Assembly (NCBI RefSeq): GCF_905220565.1
Contig: NC_059415.1
Span: forward strand, 5,695,501-5,759,500
Length of the DNA: 64,000 nucleotides
Source: Melitaea cinxia
Taxonomy: Eukaryota; Arthropoda; Insecta; Lepidoptera; Nymphalidae
Direction: 5' to 3'
Positions 9,989-21,405 of this stretch are shown piece by piece; position 1 is the stretch's first letter, and every line of letters begins with the position of its first letter. The notes beneath the pieces were generated by a model. That model saw nothing but the letters and a program-made list of their open reading frames with translations, was not told the DNA's origin and did no database searches. The position numbers and the translations under genes are program-made.

Positions 9989-12072
9989 TTAAAAGGAAAA
10001 TTGAAGAATAACAATAACGTAAGTGGCAAAAAGATCCAGTAAATGTAACGGCAGAACAGCGTCCATATTAAAGACACGACACAATGTCATCTTGTCAAAC
10101 TTAGTTCGGTTTAGTCTGCGGATATTCTTGTATAGGTGCTTTGTACCTGTAAATGAAGTTACCTTAAATTAAAAGAGTCGACAACAAGGTTTTTTTTGTA
10201 TCGTACAGATAAAACAAAACAACAAAAATTGTTCATGATGATATTTTTGCAGGTATTAAGAAATATGGATGACTTATTGTCATACGAACAAAAATCTGCT
10301 AAAATATTTATGTGTTATCGTTATATTACATGTAATGCAAATTTATTGTAAAATTTATATCAGTATAACGTGCATAAAAACAAATTTTTTTCTCTTTGTG
10401 AACCAAAAACACTAAATTATGGAACCGCTAAATATACATACTCAAAATTCTATTATTTTCGTAAAATAATAAACACTGTCTCTCAGCTTCTTTTACACTG
10501 GCGTAGAATTCTTCACACTCCTTGATGCATAGGACAAGGAAAATGATATTCTTGCATACCCAGAAAATAACATTATGTGTTAATAGAAAATTTTCATATA
10601 TCTGAAAATTATTTTGACTTAAATAATCTTTAATTTATCGTAAAAAGCATTCAAAAATTCTTTTATAAGGTAAAATTATTTGATCTAATCTTATTATCAC
10701 ATACCAGTAATTACTTAGTGTATCGAAAAATGATCATTAACTGTGGCTCATTTGAGAAAATTTGAAGTCTACCGATGGGTGATGTGAAAAATAATGGTTT
10801 GGCATATAGATAGGTGATAAAATATACAGTGTTTAGCTTCAAAATGTTCATACTCGTACTTAGGAGTAAAGGTTCTAGAATGAGTATCTCTAGCGAGAAA
10901 TTCAGTGTTGGCAGACGTCTAGCCGCTGGTAAACGACTTAAAATGAGTTTCTCAGAGTCGCAAGTGTAAGAGAAAAATCTAGCGATACTCACCGAGTTAT
11001 TGACCATATAAGTTGTTTTCGCCAATTCTATGCAAACTTCAAAATACAGCAAACTTTGCAGAAAAAGATATGTCAAATGCAGTAGTATCTAAAAAAAACC
11101 TGTTAATAGTATAACCGACTGATGCAGACGAATGTTGCTAAGATGTGGCAACAAAGTTTACTTTTTTGGTTGGCTTTAATAACATCTTGAACTAATGCTG
11201 TATCAATAGCTGTTGCTAGAAATCTCAATGTAAGTATTATTTTATACTAATTTATGGCTGTGTAGCGAAGAAACTAATTTTCTACTTACCGGTATTTGAA
11301 ATATGACTTCAATTAAGTGAAATGTTTCTAAAATTTTGACATAAGTATCAAAAAAAATCTTTAAGGTGCAGATTTTGTTCTTTTTATTATCTTTTCTTAC
11401 GTCATATTGCGAGTACTGCTTCCCAAAGCATTGAACATTATTAATCCAGGCTAACAAACACCTTCTTAACAATTCCAAATACCGGGACGCGCATAATATA
11501 TTGATGTCGTAAAAAATATGCAGGAAATAGTATAAAACATAAGTTAAATTAAAGGGATAAAATGTCACCAGCGAAAAAAGGGGTGAAATAATTGCTAAAA
11601 ATAAGTAACAGAGGATAAGTAGTAAGATGTAGCAATAATTTCCTATCCGCCACTTATCTAAACATTTATTGTGCCTGCGGATATCCTCGCAGGTGACACT
11701 AATAATAATCTTTTGCAATTTTATTATAAGTTTAGTTGTATTTCTGTTGTTATAAACATTATTGATGAACAACACTAAGTTATTGATGCTGTAGAGAATA
11801 AAGTTGAGTAACATCACGTAATAAACTCTCGTTGAAGGTGTCGAATCAATTTGTTTAATATACATACAAGCGTAATGAGCGTACAGAACGAATAGAAAGA
11901 AAAATAACGACATGATGTTGTACATGCAACACTTAGGGTTAATAAAGTTATTTCTAATCGTATACTTGGATTGGAAGAATAAATATTCGAAAATGTGAAG
12001 GGGCAAGATGGCGGTTTGGAATTTTTGATCGATAAAACTATTTTCGTGATACTTATCTCCATTTTCCATCAT
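9989..12072 (-). CDS. Gustatory receptor, four exons, complete (Gr copy 2)
   Basis: Second predicted insect gustatory receptor, same strand and layout as the one ending at 111. Joined complement exons are 11290-12072, 10993-11088, 10442-10601 and 9989-10146, giving 398 residues. Donors are CCG/GTAAGT, TCG/GTGAGT and TGA/GTATGT; acceptors are TTTTTTAG, ATTTTCAG and TTACAG; phases are 0, 0 and 1. The first two exons are exactly as long as in the paralogue (783 and 96 bp), but the introns are shorter (201, 391 and 295 bp). FIDQKF again occupies residues 13-18, and the C-terminal signature TYVIVILQF is at 388-396. ATTAAA on the minus strand at 9970-9975 is a possible weak poly(A) signal. Two adjacent ATGs (12072 and 12069) could each start translation. 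Ligand unknown; a tandem duplicate of the neighbour, clearly diverged. Confidence 0.9.
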
Positions 12073-12534
12073 TTTTTATATATCGATGTATAATTTTATA
12101 ATTTCTCGAATTTTACTGTGTTATTGGTTTATATTTGAATAAGATACTCAATATCTTCCTTTTTTACTTGAGGAAAGTTCACACGGATACCGCTACGGCA
12201 CGGTGTGAACAGACTTCTACGTAGGCGCGACAAGAGGGGGTCGCGCTAGCATTCACCAACTTGTCCCGGTAGATCTACTCACTCAACTGAACTCAATAAC
12301 TATTTCCACTATTAAGTTAAATAATTGTTTACAATGAAACGACACTGTTACCATGACATTTGTAAACACGCATATTAATAAACTTAATAGTGTTACGTTT
12401 GGATGAAATATTATGCCTTAAGTACCTATCGAAATTTGAAATTATAGTAGTACTAGATGAAAACCCGGCTTCGCTCGGGTGAAATGTGACACATAATACA
12501 TATGTATTTTAAATGAGTACTCACCCGACGACGC
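12073..12534. other. Upstream region of Gr copy 2
   Basis: Spacer that should contain the promoter of the receptor starting at 12072. A GC-rich patch lies at 12180-12250. A short TE-end-like sequence, CCCGGCTTCGCTCGGGTGAAA (12463-12483), resembles common dispersed repeats. No gene seen. Confidence 0.4.
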
Positions 12535-12650
12535 GTTGTCGCAACGGTCATAGCACATGTTTGTGGCCGTTGCGCTGGAGGTTGCAGGTTAGATTCACAT
12601 GACAAACATTTATATTGGCTATAAGGATGTTTGCCGAATGTCTGTAAATA
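12535..12650 (+). mobile_element. SINE family S1, 5' tRNA-related fragment
   Basis: Matches the head of S1: CGCGTTGTCGCAACGG with the A-box area, GGTTGCAGGTTAGATTC with a damaged B box, then ACATGACAAACATTTATATTGGC. It lacks the 3' half, so it is truncated. Confidence 0.7.
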
Positions 12651-12663
12651 GACCGGTTCTGTC

Positions 12664-12946
12664 GAAAGTATGACCCCTGACTTTTATTTATTGTCATAGC
12701 GAATGCTATGCGAATGGGGAACTGAAGTTGACTAAATTTAAAAGGCAGTTGACTGTTAGATGGCTAAAGACGAATTCGAGGAATAAAAACTCTGTTTTCC
12801 AAATGGCTACCACAAATAATTTCGGCATCAATAATACGTGAAGCTGACGCTCTAATATAGGACGGGTTCCATTGCATAACCAAAGAGTCTGGTTTAAATT
12901 TCTTAAAAGCATTACTATACAACCAACTTATAATTTTAGAAAGCAT
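12664..12946 (-). pseudogene. Helitron helicase (PIF1-like) C-terminal relic
   Basis: The minus strand encodes, in two overlapping frames, the segment around the last helicase motifs of Helitron Rep/helicase proteins: MLLRNLNQ and LCNGTRP in one frame, then DAEIICGSH, VFIPRIRL, PFKF, FPIRIAFAMTINKSQG in the next. The frame shifts once, and a stop follows RIRL. The known role of the complete protein is rolling-circle transposition; this piece is about 90 residues and dead. No Helitron ends were recognised nearby. The family assignment rests on recognised motif wording, not a search. Confidence 0.75.
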
Positions 12947-13770
12947 CGCGGTAGTCTAGTATTAGTTATAGTTATAGAATTTAGGAATTCTACAGAATAG
13001 TTTAAAACATCATTATGATAGTCCTCCACCACAGCGTCAGAACTCTCGTTAATTTTAAACATGCCGAGGATTTTGTCAACAACTTTTCACCTAAAAAATG
13101 AAGCAAATTATAATAATATCAATATATTATTTGTACTAAATCTGCTTGAATATTTACGCTTCTTCTGGGATGTGCTAGTTTTTATATGTCCTCTTTCTCC
13201 TCTTATTTTAAAGAAACATCAGTCAGCAGTGATTTTTGGAACTACGTGAATATACGAGTATGAAGAAGAACAGTCACTTTGTTTTTAAAATTAATTGATT
13301 GATTGGTTTTTAATATGAATGACGTGACTTTTCGCCAGAGTGGCCAATATGGCGACTGTGATTTGTCTATAAGCACTATTATAATTGAGCAAAATACTCG
13401 ATAATCCGAATTTTGCACATGAATGTTGTCGAATTGAAATCTTTATTTTTTTATTATTCAGAGAAGGTTTCGATTGACTCTGCCGTACACCTTGAAAACA
13501 TTATTAAAATAGATATTGTATAAATAAAAAAAAAAATAGTAGAAAATTTGTTACCGATTCGGTTCCAGGACAACCACCGTTCTGACAGATATAGAGATAG
13601 CTGATGAAAGAGGTTGATATAGTTGCTGAATCCAGGCGGGATGGCAGCTGGTCACGCTCGCTGGGTAGATCCGTGAGTAGAGGTTAGCTCGCTTATTGGT
13701 ATAGTTCTTATAAAATTGTAACTCTAAGTTTTCAACTGCACAAAGTAAAGGTTTTTTATTTTATTTTAAA
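12947..13770. other. AT-rich spacer, nothing recognised
   Basis: No exon, tRNA or repeat copy that I can recognise. Confidence 0.4.
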
Positions 13771-14004
13771 CAACTAGCTCGGCAAACAAGCGTACGGCTC
13801 ACCTGATGGTACCGTAGTACATAACCGCTAACACTAAACGCTTATACTATCACCCTCCTGGGGTTCTGGTTATTTTACTCACCTTCCTACAGAACTCAAT
13901 AGACTTGTGAGCACTGTTGTATAGCAATGATCTTCTGTAAGGTTGAGGTACTCGACTAGACGAGCTACTTCAGATTTTGAGCATGATATTTTCTGCTGTA
14001 CCCT
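13771..14004 (+). repeat. Dispersed repeat family L3, copy b
   Basis: Same order as the copy at 4976: CTAGCTCGGCAAACAAGC, CACCTGATGG, TTACTCACCTTCC, then ATCTTCTGTAAGGTTGAGG and CAGATTTTGAGCA. Diverged but collinear. Confidence 0.7.
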
Positions 14005-15030
14005 ATTTTGTAAAAAAGAAATCTTTTTTCACAAAACGCCTTTGTGCTCTCAATCGTTTTTCGTAAATATCTCTCACGTACAGACGACGGCTCTCTACAA
14101 TTTTATTCTATGAAATCATTTTTTTTTTCATGTAAAACAATTGATTATAATATCATTTGCCTGTAAAATATTCTTTCGCGGTTTCATTTAGCACATTTAA
14201 AGTTTGAAACATTTAAACATCACGGTAAAAAGTGCAATTCGTGTTCGTTTACCGTTTTTTGTGAAGGAGTGAAAAAACATTAGTCAAGAAAAACTGAAGA
14301 CTCGTAGTACTGCAAGCCAAAGCTTTAATTACCAAGAGCGATAACGGTTAAAGAAAACCGGATAAAGCGCAGTGGAAGCGTTAGCAAACACCAGTTTAAT
14401 TACGTTTTTCCTTACTCGTTGGCTTTTTTTTTGTTATTTATCGACTCCATTGACGTCAATGTAAATAATTATTAAAATTTCCTCTAAAATTTGTAAAATA
14501 TAATGATACATAATGTATGTTGAGAACAATATCAATTATTGAGAACCAATTATATTAAATTAGAAGAGATTTAACTATTTTTACTCGTGCCTCGTTATCC
14601 AACATTTGTTGAAGTTATGATGGCTAAAGTGTGAGTTACTGAACTTCATTGTATTATTTATATAGAGAGTGTATTTTGATTTACAATACAATTAAATAAT
14701 ATGATCTAAACAAAGGAAATTTGCTTAGTGAATTGATGAATGAGAGCATATAAGCATCTGAAAGAAAGACCAAGGGTATAGGAAAAATAACATTGACAAG
14801 GAAAATTGACATTTATGATAATACAGACACTTACCACTCGCGTTTGTTTAGTTAAAGGAAATAACCTGTTTATTGTAGGTTATCAAGATCAAAGCAGTTA
14901 TATTGCTAAAGAGGGTAAACATAAGTTTCATTTGACGGATACTCTTGTTGATCCGATTTGTAAATACAATAAAGGAGATGCACATAGAAACAGCTAAAAC
15001 TAATAAACCGCATTTAACTCATTAAGTCCT
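14005..15030. other. AT-rich spacer, nothing recognised
   Basis: A 63-codon open frame at 14806-14997 has no recognisable domain and no splice context. I do not call it a gene. Confidence 0.4.
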
Positions 15031-15561
15031 ATTGGTATAGGCATATTGTGGTGAGGGTGATCCGGGGGTACCGTAAGGTATCGTGGGCTGCAGCTACTGC
15101 TCTAGCCGGCGACCCCCCCTGGGAGCTCGTGGCGGAGGTCCTTGCCGAGAGAGAAGACCGCCGACGAGGCCTCCGTCCCCAGGCGACGAACGGGGGTGCG
15201 TAGGAGGCGCTACTTAATGCACCTCCAGTAACGCTCCTGTGCCCGTGTCGGGCCGGGATGGGAACCCGGTCCTGCTAGACACGGCGTCGTCGGGATTGTT
15301 TAGAGGTGAGCCGGAGTTTCTCCATGGAGGAAAAGTCTGGCCTTTTTGCCGAGGCCAGCCTGTCGCTGGAGGGATCCTGTTGCCTGCAGATCCGGGACCT
15401 TCCAAATAAAGCGGCTGAAGGCTCCCGCAGGGGTTTTGGTTGGTATTGCACCTCCTAGTGCCGCTGGAGCCGACATACGGTTAAGGAATACCTACCCGGC
15501 ATCCTGGATATCGACCGTAAATGTGTTCCCCTGCGATACCAAAAAAAATTGGTATAGGCAT
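15031..15561 (+). mobile_element. Retroposon insertion with 14-bp target duplication
   Basis: A GC-rich block of 503 bases (15045-15547), ending in CCAAAAAAA, is bracketed by the perfect direct repeat ATTGGTATAGGCAT at 15031-15044 and 15548-15561. The long target duplication and A-rich end are those of a LINE- or SINE-type insertion in + orientation. Its GC content is very different from its surroundings. The class is unsettled: it could be a 5'-truncated LINE or a SINE. I see no pol III B box and no RT motif. The short open frames 15214-15405 (-) and 15346-15657 (+) fall in it and are not supported as genes. Confidence 0.85.
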
Positions 15562-15965
15562 CGAAAATGGCGGAGTGTAACAATAAATATAAAAATTAAA
15601 TTCGGAGTTAGTTTTGCAAGTACATGTCACATAAATTACTATGGAAAGAAGTTATAATAATAAAAAAAATCTATGTAATTATTTCTGTCGTACTTTACTT
15701 TCCCCTTTTCTTCGAAAGCAATAAAACAGTTGTGATGGAAAATTAATCTTAAACTAATTTGTTATGCGCATCTCGGAGTAGGGCCCGCAGAGCGACCTCT
15801 ATAAAGATGAATGTAAACAAAAATGTTGTGTCATATACACACTGTTCTTTCGTTCTTTATATACTTTGATATTAGTGAATGTAATAACTATCACGAGATA
15901 TTACTGAAAGTTATAGTTATAACGTTAATATTATCGATTTTGCTAAAAATTGCAGATTTCCTGTA
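15562..15965. other. Spacer, nothing recognised
   Basis: AT-rich, no gene or repeat copy recognised. Confidence 0.4.
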
Positions 15966-16122
15966 ATACCTCACAGAAGATCACAACCTATGAGGACTAC
16001 AGTAGTGCTCTCAAGTTGTGTTGTGTTCCAGCGGTGAGTAAGGTATCCAGAGCTTCAGGGAAAAGTTGGAAGTAGGGTCGGCAACATGCTTAGGGCAGGC
16101 GTCCATAAGCTGTGATAACCAG
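15966..16122 (-). repeat. Dispersed repeat family L3, copy c (partial)
   Basis: Reverse orientation: CACAGAAGATCACA, GTTGTGTTCC, GGTGAGTAAGGTATCC and AGGGTCGGCAACATGC match the central and 5' parts of the family. Confidence 0.65.
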
Positions 16123-16592
16123 TTTTTTGTTTCTATTATACTCTTCGGACAAAGACTATATTATTTATATCGTGGAACTAATTTCGTTTTTACAAAATGT
16201 GGGTAAAGAAATTAATGAGCTAGTACTTACACTAATTACAAAATTTTTACATATGGTGAGATGTACAAAATACATTTTTCACGTCTATATGTATCGTTGC
16301 GGCCACTCATAAAACACGCGATCCAAATTCATCCGTGGGTAAAATCACATAAAATGTATTATCAAGAGTATTCTGTAGACTATATCTACTACGGCATGAT
16401 GTTAAGTCGCTTTATGGGCTATAAACTTTCTTGTGACTTCGTGACTCCCCGAAATGAGTTAATTCAGAATCTTAAAGATAACCGTTATTGTATTAGTTTT
16501 CATAGCTACTTTTATTTTTCAAAGCGATATGTATGGAATATGTAGCTTGTTGAAGATTATTATGATCACTGCTGCACCGTTTAAGTCATTTT

Positions 16593-17012
16593 TAGGGTTT
16601 TGTACCTCAAAAGGAAAAAAAAACGGAACCTCATATCACTTTGTGTCCCGTCTATCTTTCAAGACCATTTTTCTTAATAACTCGTGGAGGTATCAAGCTG
16701 AATTTCTTATAAAATACTTAAGTTTACTGACCCTTGGAGCTGTGAAAAAATCAAACTTCTGAGCCAACGCAATTAAAAGATATGCTGCAAATTTTCGACA
16801 CTCGCCAGGGAATCAAAACCTACACGGGAAGTGGAACTCAAAATCTTGAAATTTGGTACGAAGCAATGTTTTATAACACAGGTAAAGGAAAAATTGCGAA
16901 AAACATTAATTTTTAGTTACATCATCAAATAAAAATATTTTTAATAATTTTGTTTGTACGGAACCGTCGGTGCGCAAGTCTGACTAGCACTTGATCGGTT
17001 TTATTTTTCATT
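16593..17012 (+). repeat. Dispersed repeat R6, GGTTTTGTACCTC to TTGATCGGTTTTA type
   Basis: This 420-base block starts TTAGGGTTTTGTACCTCAAA and ends GGAACCGTCGGTGCGCAAGT then CTAGCACTTGATCGGTTTT. I recognise the layout as a repeat very common in lepidopteran genomes. No second copy was noticed in this window, so the boundaries rest on memory of the family. The overlapping open frames (16529-16762) are not coding. Confidence 0.55.
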
Positions 17013-17198
17013 CGTAGATTTAGATTATTTTTTATTCGTAGATATGAAATATTACTTTACTTATATGTATATATTTTTCAATTAACAATACAGTAGATTT
17101 TTGTAACTGATACTTTATATTTATACTTTTCATTACACTGGAAAATAATGTGATTAGTCACTTCAAATATAAAAACTCATTCCCTCTTTATTATTATG

Positions 17199-17425
17199 GA
17201 CTAGCGGTGCCCGCGACTTCGTCCGCGTGGAATTTAATAAAAAAGTTGTTGTCCAGCCCTTTCAGAGGTTAGCCGGAACAAACAGACAGACAGACAGACA
17301 AAAGCTGTAAAAAATGTTATTTCGGTATAAGTACCGCGTATACATCCACATGTCTTTAGTAAAAAGCGGTTATTTTAATATTACAAACAGACGCTCCAAT
17401 TATATTTATTTGTTTAGATACACTG
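17199..17425 (+). repeat. Dispersed repeat R7 with CAGA microsatellite, copy 1
   Basis: GACTAGCGGTGCCCGCGACT at the start, a (CAGA)n stretch at 17280-17300, then GTATACATCCACAT and AAAGCGGTTATTTTAATATT. The same order, inverted, is at 20100-20440. Confidence 0.7.
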
Positions 17426-18103
17426 CAATGTAAAACTAGTGTATGCGGTTTAAAAAAAATATACAAAATGTCATCTGATGTATCCTATAAAGTTTATGAA
17501 ACCTTTAAAAAAGGATTAAATTACGGATGTAAAGAAGTCAATATTATGCCATTTAATTCTTCAAACCAAAAATAAAAACTTCTATCAAGTCGGTTAAGAA
17601 ATAATGACTTGTACATTCAATAAAACGTTACTCGGTTTTCACAATAGAAACCAATAGAAATAAAGCCACGATAAGGAGTTTTCTATATCCAACCAAAATT
17701 ACATTTGGTCACGAAACGTTCGTTTAACATTGAGTATCGCAATAAAATAAATTAGAACATAACAGATGAGTTTCCGTTTAATTTGATTGTCTTGGCACAA
17801 AACCATCAAACCGTAGAGACTGTGCTGAAAATTTCTACTACCCTATTCCTAAACTCAGTGCGGACACGATAGATTTATGTTCCAACTTTTAGTTTAGTTC
17901 TTCGACGCAGGTCAATACATGAGATTGAAGTCACGGATTTTCGGAGACTTGTGTGAATAAAGGATATTGGATTAGTTTAGTTTTATAGTCCTATCTTTTA
18001 GTTTTAATAAAAATAAAGCTAAAATTTTTATTTTTTCTTTAAACGCGTTTACACGTCTGAGAATTTGATATTAGAATATATTTTTGTATTATTTTAGAGT
18101 TCA
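17426..18103. other. AT-rich spacer, nothing recognised
   Basis: No exon or recognisable repeat. Confidence 0.4.
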
Positions 18104-18360
18104 TTGAGAAAGGGCAGAGCACGAAGTATTCTGCTCAAAATCTGGAGCAGCCTGACTACTCAATCTAACGAAGATTACAGCTAAATGATACCGCTCTCAA
18201 GTTATTATGTTGTGATGAGTACGGTAGCCAGAACTCTAGAGGAGGATTATGGGTAGGGTCAGCAACCCGCTTGTAACACTCTTGGTGTTTCATGCGTCTA
18301 CAGGCTGCAGTATCAGAATATCATTATACGGTCCGCACGCTTGCTTGCCGACCTCTTAGT
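18104..18360 (-). repeat. Dispersed repeat family L3, copy d
   Basis: Near full-length reverse copy: AGGGCAGAGCACGAAGTATT, CTCAAAATCTGGAGCAGCC, TTGTGATGAGTACGG, GGGTAGGGTCAGCAACCCGC and, at the right end, GCTTGCTTGCCGACCTC. Confidence 0.7.
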
Positions 18361-18658
18361 TTAATAGTAATAGTATAAGGTAATAATAGTGGAATAATAA
18401 TCAAATATGTAAAAAAGTAATGTAATGAAAGATTAAAAATATGTCTATTCAAGAGGTCATAGGATATTCGATATTTGAATAACATTTCGATAAATAGTAT
18501 TCTCAGAGGAACTAAGAAGTTTTTTTTTTCATGATCATTTACGCCATAGCTTCATGAAAAGCGGTCTACTTTACACAAGAAGCTAAGCTTCAATAATTTG
18601 TCTTTTTTCTAAACAACGCTTAGAATGTATAGAACATTTATTTCGAAATTTTACAATA

Positions 18659-18860
18659 TCACACATATTTACAATTCACAACTTTAAAACTAAATTCGCG
18701 TCCGTCGCGTCGCGTAAGTCCGCGTGGGATGGTGCCAATAATGCTAGCAGCGATTCCCCGTTGAATCGCTATGCCGATTCTCTGGGCGAAAAATGCACCA
18801 GCTCTCTTGTTGTGGAGGCAATAAAGCGAAGATTTATCTTTTAAAAAAAAATTAACACCA
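18659..18860 (-). pseudogene. Transposon coding fragment with AQRIGIAIQRG motif
   Basis: The minus strand encodes HNKRAGAFFAQRIGIAIQRG, then AASIIGTIPRG. A diverged second copy at 36055-36180 (-) keeps KRAGAYFAQRIGIVI-stop-RGN, so similarity is held at the protein level, pointing to an old coding sequence of a mobile element. I associate the wording with C-terminal parts of lepidopteran transposon proteins but cannot name the family. Flanking poly(A)-like and low-complexity DNA offers no further domain. Confidence 0.5.
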
Positions 18861-20099
18861 CAAAGGTCCAAAAAAAACAAGGTTTTTAAGTGTTTCGACT
18901 GTAAATGTCACAAAGATGTGACTGGTAACGAATATTTGTGCCGTTTAGTCGTTTCAGCTTTCTCTGCAGCAGCTTCCACTCTTAATTAAGGCTGTTTCCC
19001 TGACACGAGACGGTGCAAGTGTGTCAAAGCAGGTTGTGTCCCACAAAAGCCCCCGTCCCCTTTCCCAGGGGAACAATGTCAAAAAAAGAAAATTAAAAAG
19101 TAAATTTAACAAAAGCACATTTAACATAACACTTTCAGGACTCTTTAATGCTTTTATTTGTGTTATGAAAGCCATTTTTTCAATTGCTACAAAGTCGTTA
19201 AAAATATTTTTTTTCTTTTGAACATTGATTTGCCGAAAATTATTTAGAAAATTTAAGTTTTCTATCGAATATAGAGTTGCTTATAGATACTGTTACGTAT
19301 CCAACTTCTTTATAGCTTCTTGATATCACTGATATCGTTTATTTCAACGATTGTACAAATACTTGTTTCTGATCTGTTGCGTTATAACTTTAAGTTTGTT
19401 TATTTTACCTCGTGTAGTATAATATGCTGTCGATCTCGGTTATTATCATAAACATCTCAATTATAAATTACCTGTCAGCCAGCATTAAAGAATAGTGGTG
19501 TTTGATATTTTAAACTTAGGGTTTTTAAGCCTTCTCCTTTAGGAGAATAATCTTTTATCCAGTCATGAGACATTTTTTGTTGTTTATTATAGCTTTTTAC
19601 TTTCCATATCTTCTTATGCCAAAGAACCTAGCTTGTCTGTAAGTGGTGAAAAAAATCAATCAATTAAACTTTAAGTTTTCTTGCGACTAATAATTTGTGT
19701 GAATAAGTATAATAGCTTATTATACCGACTCAACTTCATTTCAACTATGATTGTGTCTTGGCAATTTAAAGTTTGTCGGTTCGCAATAGGTATTTAATTT
19801 GATTGACATCGATATAGGTGATGTAAACGATGGGTTGAAGTCGAGGTCAAGAATATGATATCGTTCTATATTGCGGTAACTGATATGAAATAATAGGAGT
19901 TTATTAATGTGTTGTTTCAATAACAAAGACAAAGTTTCATTTGCGGTTTTAGCTCTCTTGACATGTATGGCTACTATTTTTTATTTTAATACCATTTCTG
20001 GATAAAATAAATTTCTAATAGTGTAAGAATCAATTTACTAGCATGGAACTTAACCGATTGATAATAAAAAAACACTTTTCCCTCTTTTTTCCTTTCTAT
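18861..20099. other. AT-rich spacer, nothing recognised
   Basis: Short open frames at 18954-19221 and 19741-19932 look random. No repeat copy recognised. Confidence 0.4.
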
Positions 20100-20440
20100 A
20101 AATACATCTATATAAATAAATAAAATTGAAGTCCCATTTGTAATATTAAAATAACCGCTTTTTAGTAAATGCAAATAATATGGATGTGTATACACGGTAC
20201 ATATACCAAAATATTTTTTTTTACAATTTTTCTCTGTCTGTCTGTCTGTCTGTTTGTTCCGGCTAATCTCTGAAACGGCTGGACCGATTTTGACGGAACT
20301 TTCACTGGCAGATAGCTGATGTAATAAGAAGCAACTTAGGCTTTTTTATTTTAGAAATTTACTTATTTTATAACTCTGCGAATTGAACATTAACTTTTTT
20401 GTTACATTCCACGTGGACAAAGTCATGGGCACAGCTATAT
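20100..20440 (-). repeat. Dispersed repeat R7, copy 2 (inverted)
   Basis: Reverse complement of the 17199 copy: AATATTAAAATAACCGCTTT, GTGTATACACGGTACATATA, (TCTG)n at 20233-20253, then TCCGGCTAATCTCTGAAACG and CCACGTGGACAAAGTCATGG. Confidence 0.7.
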
Positions 20441-20493
20441 AAATATGCTTAGACATACACAATCATTCCTGATACGTTATATGTCATATACAT

Positions 20494-20843
20494 AAACCCT
20501 TATATACGCTTTGTGGCTATGGTAGTAAAGAATGTAGCCACCCCCTCTCTTTCCGTGGGTGTCGTAAGAGGCGACTAAAGGATAGCACGGTTCCACTACC
20601 ACCTTGAGAGTAAAAAAGCCGACCGATGTCGGGATAACCATCTGACTGCTGGGTTTGAAATACACAGGCCGAAGCGGGTAGCAGCGTCTTCGGTGCGACA
20701 AAGCTAGCCCTGCGGTCACCAACCCGCCTGCCCAGCGTGGTGACTATGGGTGAAACACATGAGTTCACTCCATTTTTGGCGCGAACGTGTGGATGCCTAT
20801 GTCCAGCAGTGGACTGTGATAGGCTGAAATGATGAAACCCTTA
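20494..20843 (+). mobile_element. Retroposon family S2 copy with target duplication
   Basis: The 5' end reads TTGTGGCTATGGTAGTAAAG; the body includes GTGTCGTAAGAGGCGACTAA, AAATACACAGGCCGAAGCGG and GTCACCAACCCGCCTGCCCA; the 3' tail is CCTATGTCCAGCAGTGGACT then AGGCTGAAATGATG. The direct repeat AAACCCTTA occurs at 20494-20502 and 20835-20843. The 3' tail equals the 3' end of the RTE relic at 47088. Frames through it are not genes. Confidence 0.85.
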
Positions 20844-20875
20844 CATGTTATAACTGTTAAACATAAAACCTTTCA

Positions 20876-20985
20876 ATAAAAAGAATCATCGAAATCTATC
20901 CACCCAGTCAAAAGTTTTAAGGAAATATACATTAAAAAATACAACCGAACTGAGAACTTCCTTTTTTGGAAGTCGGTTAAAAAAT
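20876..20985 (+). repeat. Dispersed repeat family L4, 3' fragment
   Basis: CACCCAGTCAAAAGTTTTAA, then CCGAACTGAGAACTTCCTTT and TTTGGAAGTCGGTTAAAA. This is the 3' end of the family seen at 62596-63084. Confidence 0.65.
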
Positions 20986-21355
20986 CCATCAGCGTTGGAC
21001 CACGTCATAGTTTTACTTGACAGTCACAGGACTATCGATTTGTAGTTGTAGTGATTAATTGCCTGTGGTATTATAATGCATGGTGTTCAACAAAAGGACG
21101 TCAAACAAAGGACACGTAGAGCCCGTGGATATCAATTTTAAAGTAAATATATATTTATAGCTCGATATCTTCCAAAGGACTTCACTACACGAATACTATA
21201 TTCACTATCAGTTCTTCAACCGCAACTCACCAGCATACCATATTGATATATAATAAGAGCGTGAAGAAGAATTAATTCAAAGAATAGTTCATTGAAAAGT
21301 AAACTTTGTAGTACTAAACAAAACCACGATAACATTACAATTCAACCTGTAACAT

Positions 21356-21405
21356 CTTACTGCTAGGCATAGGCCTTTTTCTCCGTGTAGGGGAAGGAAA
21401 CCATG
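21356..21405 (-). mobile_element. SINE family S1, 3' end fragment
   Basis: CCTGTAACATCTTACTGCTA and GGCATAGGCCTTTTTCTCCG match the reverse of the S1 tail. Confidence 0.55.

Noticed and set aside
15346..15657. 103-codon plus-strand frame
   Set aside because: It spans the end of a retroposon and runs across its target duplication, so it cannot be an old gene.
20477..20768. Recurring frames of about 70-85 codons on S2 copies (also at 22600, 34770, 38227 and 42219)
   Set aside because: They recur because S2 is repeated; they fall on the antisense strand, vary in their ends and have no known domain.
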